Part shown: positions 62,888 to 64,000 of the stretch, piece after piece
How the letters are laid out: each line of letters opens with the position of its first letter
How positions within the stretch are numbered: the stretch's first letter is position 1
Assembly: GCF_029989365.1 (NCBI RefSeq)
Contig: NZ_JAPRAQ010000029.1
Span: forward strand, 1-64,000
DNA length: 64,000 nucleotides
DNA from: Bradyrhizobium sp. Arg816
GTDB taxonomy: Bacteria; Pseudomonadota; Alphaproteobacteria; Rhizobiales; Xanthobacteraceae
Reading direction: 5' to 3'
Made by a program: the position numbers and the translations under genes
Notes under the pieces: model-generated
What the model was told of the DNA's origin: nothing
Seen by the model: only the letters and a program-made list of their open reading frames with translations
The model's database searches: none

Positions 62888-64000
62888 GTGGCCCTGATGC
62901 CGGTATCCGATGCGCTCGCCGCGGTGCTGGCGGGCGCAGAGCCGCTGCCTGAAGAGATGATCGCGCTCGACGCGGCCTTCCATCGCGTGCTCGCGCGCGA
63001 TGTCGCCGCGCGGCGCACGCAGCCGCCGCAGGCGATGTCGGCAATGGACGGCTATGCGGTGCGCGCGGTCGATGCGGCGAAGACCGACTCCCAGCTCACC
63101 CTGATCGGCGAGGTCGCGGCGGGCCGCCCGTTTGCGGGATCGGTCGGCGCCGGCGAGGCCGTGCGTATCTTCACCGGCGGTGTCGTTCCCGATGGCGCTG
63201 ATGCGGTCGTGATCCAAGAGGATACGGTCGCGGACTGCAAGCGCATCACCATCAAGGAAGCCGCCGTAACGGGGCGGCACATCCGCCCCGCCGGCGTCGA
63301 CTTCTCGGAAGGCGACGTGCTGCTGTGCAAGGGTATCAGGCTCACCGAGCGCGACCTCGCGCTCGCCGCCGGCATGAATTACCCGCAATTGCCCGTCCGA
63401 CGACGCCCGAAGGTCGCGATCCTCGCGACCGGCGACGAGTTGGTGATGCCGGGTACCACGCCCGGTCCCGGCCAAATCGTCTATTCCAACGGCTACGCCC
63501 TGCACGCGCTCGCCCGCAGCGAGGGCGCCGATACCGTCGACCTCGGCGTTGCCGCCGACACGCTGGCGGCCACCACGGCCGGCATCGGCCGCGCGCGGGA
63601 GAGCGGCGCGGACATCCTGATCACGACCGGCGGCGCGTCGGTCGGAGACCACGATCTGGTCCAGCAGGCGCTGAGGGACGAAGGTATCTCGATGGCGTTC
63701 TGGAAGATCGCGATGCGGCCGGGCAAGCCGATGATGAACGGGCGGCTCGGCGCGATGCGCGTGATCGGCCTGCCTGGCAATCCCGTGTCATCCTATGTTT
63801 GCGGCTTCCTGTTCATGGTGCCGTTGATTCGCGCGCTTTCGGGCCGTTCGATGATTCATCACCGCCGCGAACGCGCGGTGCTCGGCCGCGATGTCGGCGC
63901 CAACGACCAGCGCGAGGATTATCTGCGCGCACGCCTCGAACTGCGCGACGACGGCACGCTCGTCGCCGTTCCGGTCAATCACCAGGATTCCTCGCTGCTT
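62888..64000 (+). CDS. moeA: Molybdopterin molybdenumtransferase, 3' end outside window
   Basis: Open from the GTG at 62888 (GGGAG upstream; the ATG at 62897 is an alternative) to the right edge, 371 codons. It ligates molybdate to adenylylated molybdopterin. MSAMDGYAVRAVD, AGRPFAGSVGAGEAVRIFTGG, PKVAILATGDELV, TTGGASVGDHDLV and MRPGKPMM are the MoeA landmarks, in order. Probably once followed moaC directly, by comparison with other rhizobia. Confidence 0.96.
   Translation, partial: MALMPVSDALAAVLAGAEPLPEEMIALDAAFHRVLARDVAARRTQPPQAMSAMDGYAVRAVDAAKTDSQLTLIGEVAAGRPFAGSVGAGEAVRIFTGGVVPDGADAVVIQEDTVADCKRITIKEAAVTGRHIRPAGVDFSEGDVLLCKGIRLTERDLALAAGMNYPQLPVRRRPKVAILATGDELVMPGTTPGPGQIVYSNGYALHALARSEGADTVDLGVAADTLAATTAGIGRARESGADILITTGGASVGDHDLVQQALRDEGISMAFWKIAMRPGKPMMNGRLGAMRVIGLPGNPVSSYVCGFLFMVPLIRALSGRSMIHHRRERAVLGRDVGANDQREDYLRARLELRDDGTLVAVPVNHQDSSLL

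Overview
The window is high-GC alphaproteobacterial chromosome, most likely Bradyrhizobium or a close Nitrobacteraceae relative. The reasons are the rhizobial gene order around pdh, eno, pyrG and trpDC, the many small lineage-specific proteins, and intergenic palindromes of kinds I know as common in Bradyrhizobium. There is no rRNA, tRNA, integrase, transposase or CRISPR array. This assignment is inference from recognition, not from a search.

Left part (1-17.3 kb). A B12-responsive block comes first. The 5' end of a class I ribonucleotide reductase alpha gene (nrdA) lies behind one cobalamin riboswitch. A TonB-dependent receptor (btuB-like) lies behind a second, followed by an unfamiliar His-rich protein and a small polytopic membrane protein; together these may be a B12 uptake unit without BtuCDF. 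Then come small Cys-rich or lipoprotein genes, a membrane adenylate cyclase, a soluble lytic transglycosylase, a cluster of secreted or zinc-ribbon-like small proteins, and a PAS sensor kinase with a FixJ-type regulator and a lone receiver protein.

Middle part (17.3-47.2 kb). A conserved minus-strand housekeeping series runs tpiA-secG-pyrG-kdsA-eno-ftsB-pdhA-pdhB-pdhC-lpdA, with thrC beyond it. It is broken up by accessory modules: a yeast-type cytosine deaminase and a DUF5076-like gene inside the pdh operon; a glycerophosphodiesterase, an ExaC-type aldehyde dehydrogenase and an AcoR-like regulator without its AAA+ domain; FMN reductase, MBL hydrolase and MDR dehydrogenase; a Vgb-like gene stopped by an in-frame TGA, queF, and a ModA-like binding protein; an MFS gene with a chemoreceptor tail fragment; and an OmpR/EnvZ-type pair followed by a PmtA-like methyltransferase. 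Nearly identical 11-bp-phased direct repeats precede both the OmpR-type operon and the PmtA-like gene.

Right part (47.4-64 kb). On the plus strand, ppiD-trpD-trpC-moaC is followed 11 kb later by moeA. Between moaC and moeA lie a CGNR regulator divergent from an amidase-MFS operon over a symmetric operator-like region, a Flp pilin, a Cache-PAS-GGDEF-EAL protein, ctpA, an FMN-dependent alpha-hydroxyacid dehydrogenase with a HAD phosphatase, small proteins, and a ParE-type toxin-antitoxin pair. The two end genes (nrdA and moeA) are cut by the window edges.
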